A stretch of 5,755 nt of DNA, from the NCBI GenBank assembly GCA_937895955.1, contig CALAZI010000101.1:1-5755 (forward strand). The letters run 5' to 3'. The notes below the pieces were generated by a model. It had not been told where the DNA came from. It saw nothing but the letters and a program-made list of their open reading frames with translations, and made no database searches. The stretch comes from an uncultured Alphaproteobacteria bacterium. GTDB taxonomy: Bacteria; Pseudomonadota; Alphaproteobacteria; Caulobacterales; Parvularculaceae. Shown in pieces: positions 5,465 to 5,755 of this stretch; within the stretch, counting starts at the first letter, position 1; every line of letters begins with the position of its first letter. The position numbers and the translations under genes were made by a program.

Positions 5465-5755
5465 TACAGAAATACATGTAGTCATCACGCCCGCGATCGA
5501 GCGCTTCATTCTCCATTGGGGCGATATGGGCGCGACCTGGGGCGTCAACCGGTCTGTGGCGCAAATACATGCGCTCCTCTTCATCGCCGGCCGGCCGATG
5601 AACGCGGAGGAGATCGCCGACGCCTTGAAGCTCGCGCGCTCCAACGTCTCGACGTCGATCCGCGATCTGACGAATTGGGGCCTTGTTCGCCGCGTTCCCG
5701 TTCTCGGCGATCGCCGCGACTTTTTTGAAGCGGAGGGCGACGTCTGGGAAATGGC
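5454..5755 (+). CDS. GbsR/MarR-family transcriptional regulator, 3' end outside the window
   Basis: Starts at ATG 5454 and stays open to the window end; 100 residues are visible of an expected 160-190 or so. The sequence carries the features I associate with GbsR-like (COG1510-type) winged helix-turn-helix proteins. These are ERFILHWGDMGATWGVNRSVAQIHALLFIAGRPMNAEEIADAL (16-58), a recognition-helix region LARSNVSTSIRDLTNWGLV (60-78) and a wing RRVPVLGDRRDFFEA (79-93). It should be a dimeric cytoplasmic DNA-binding repressor. The founding member, Bacillus GbsR, controls glycine betaine synthesis in response to choline, but family members vary and the ligand here is unknown. The gene is divergent from cysD, with 195 bases between the two starts. 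No Shine-Dalgarno sequence precedes the ATG, and the promoter position suggests a leaderless transcript. A later ATG at 5526 would remove the conserved HWG segment and is unlikely. Confidence 0.85.
   Translation, partial: MTEITEIHVVITPAIERFILHWGDMGATWGVNRSVAQIHALLFIAGRPMNAEEIADALKLARSNVSTSIRDLTNWGLVRRVPVLGDRRDFFEAEGDVWEM

Overview
The window is about 60% GC and reads as ordinary chromosomal DNA of a Gram-negative bacterium. An alphaproteobacterium is most likely. That is inferred from the protein style, from the fusion of CysN with CysC (common in rhizobia and relatives as NodQ), and from a short helix-turn-helix-like domain resembling small alphaproteobacterial proteins. No database comparison was possible, so the lineage is a guess. 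No tRNA, rRNA, insertion sequence, CRISPR array or phage module was seen.

Layout. Positions 1-873 (+) hold the 3' part of an alpha/beta hydrolase whose start lies upstream of the window. Positions 998-2152 (+) encode an exported M23-type zinc metallopeptidase. It converges with a minus-strand pair, and a hairpin overlapping both stop codons (2136-2165) separates the two directions. The minus-strand pair is a sulfate-activation operon. cysD (4065-5258) comes first and overlaps the start of cysNC (2164-4065) by one base, in a TAATG junction. Positions 5259-5453 form a divergent intergenic region with several repeats and promoter-like elements. A GbsR/MarR-type regulator then starts at 5454 (+) and runs off the window end.

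How the genes work together. CysD and the CysN part form ATP sulfurylase, which makes APS from sulfate and ATP with GTP hydrolysis. The CysC part phosphorylates APS to PAPS, the donor for assimilatory sulfate reduction or for sulfotransferases. The hydrolase and the peptidase have no evident link to this pathway.

Points of interest. (1) CysD has an N-terminal extension of about 100 residues that looks like a small helix-turn-helix domain joined by a Pro/Lys/Ala-rich linker. (2) A perfect 20-bp palindrome is centred on the start codon of the GbsR-like gene and overlaps a promoter that would give a leaderless transcript. (3) Three copies of CGTGGGAT, two direct and one inverted, lie upstream of cysD. 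Intergenic stretches are all under 200 bases (874-997, 2153-2163, 5259-5453).
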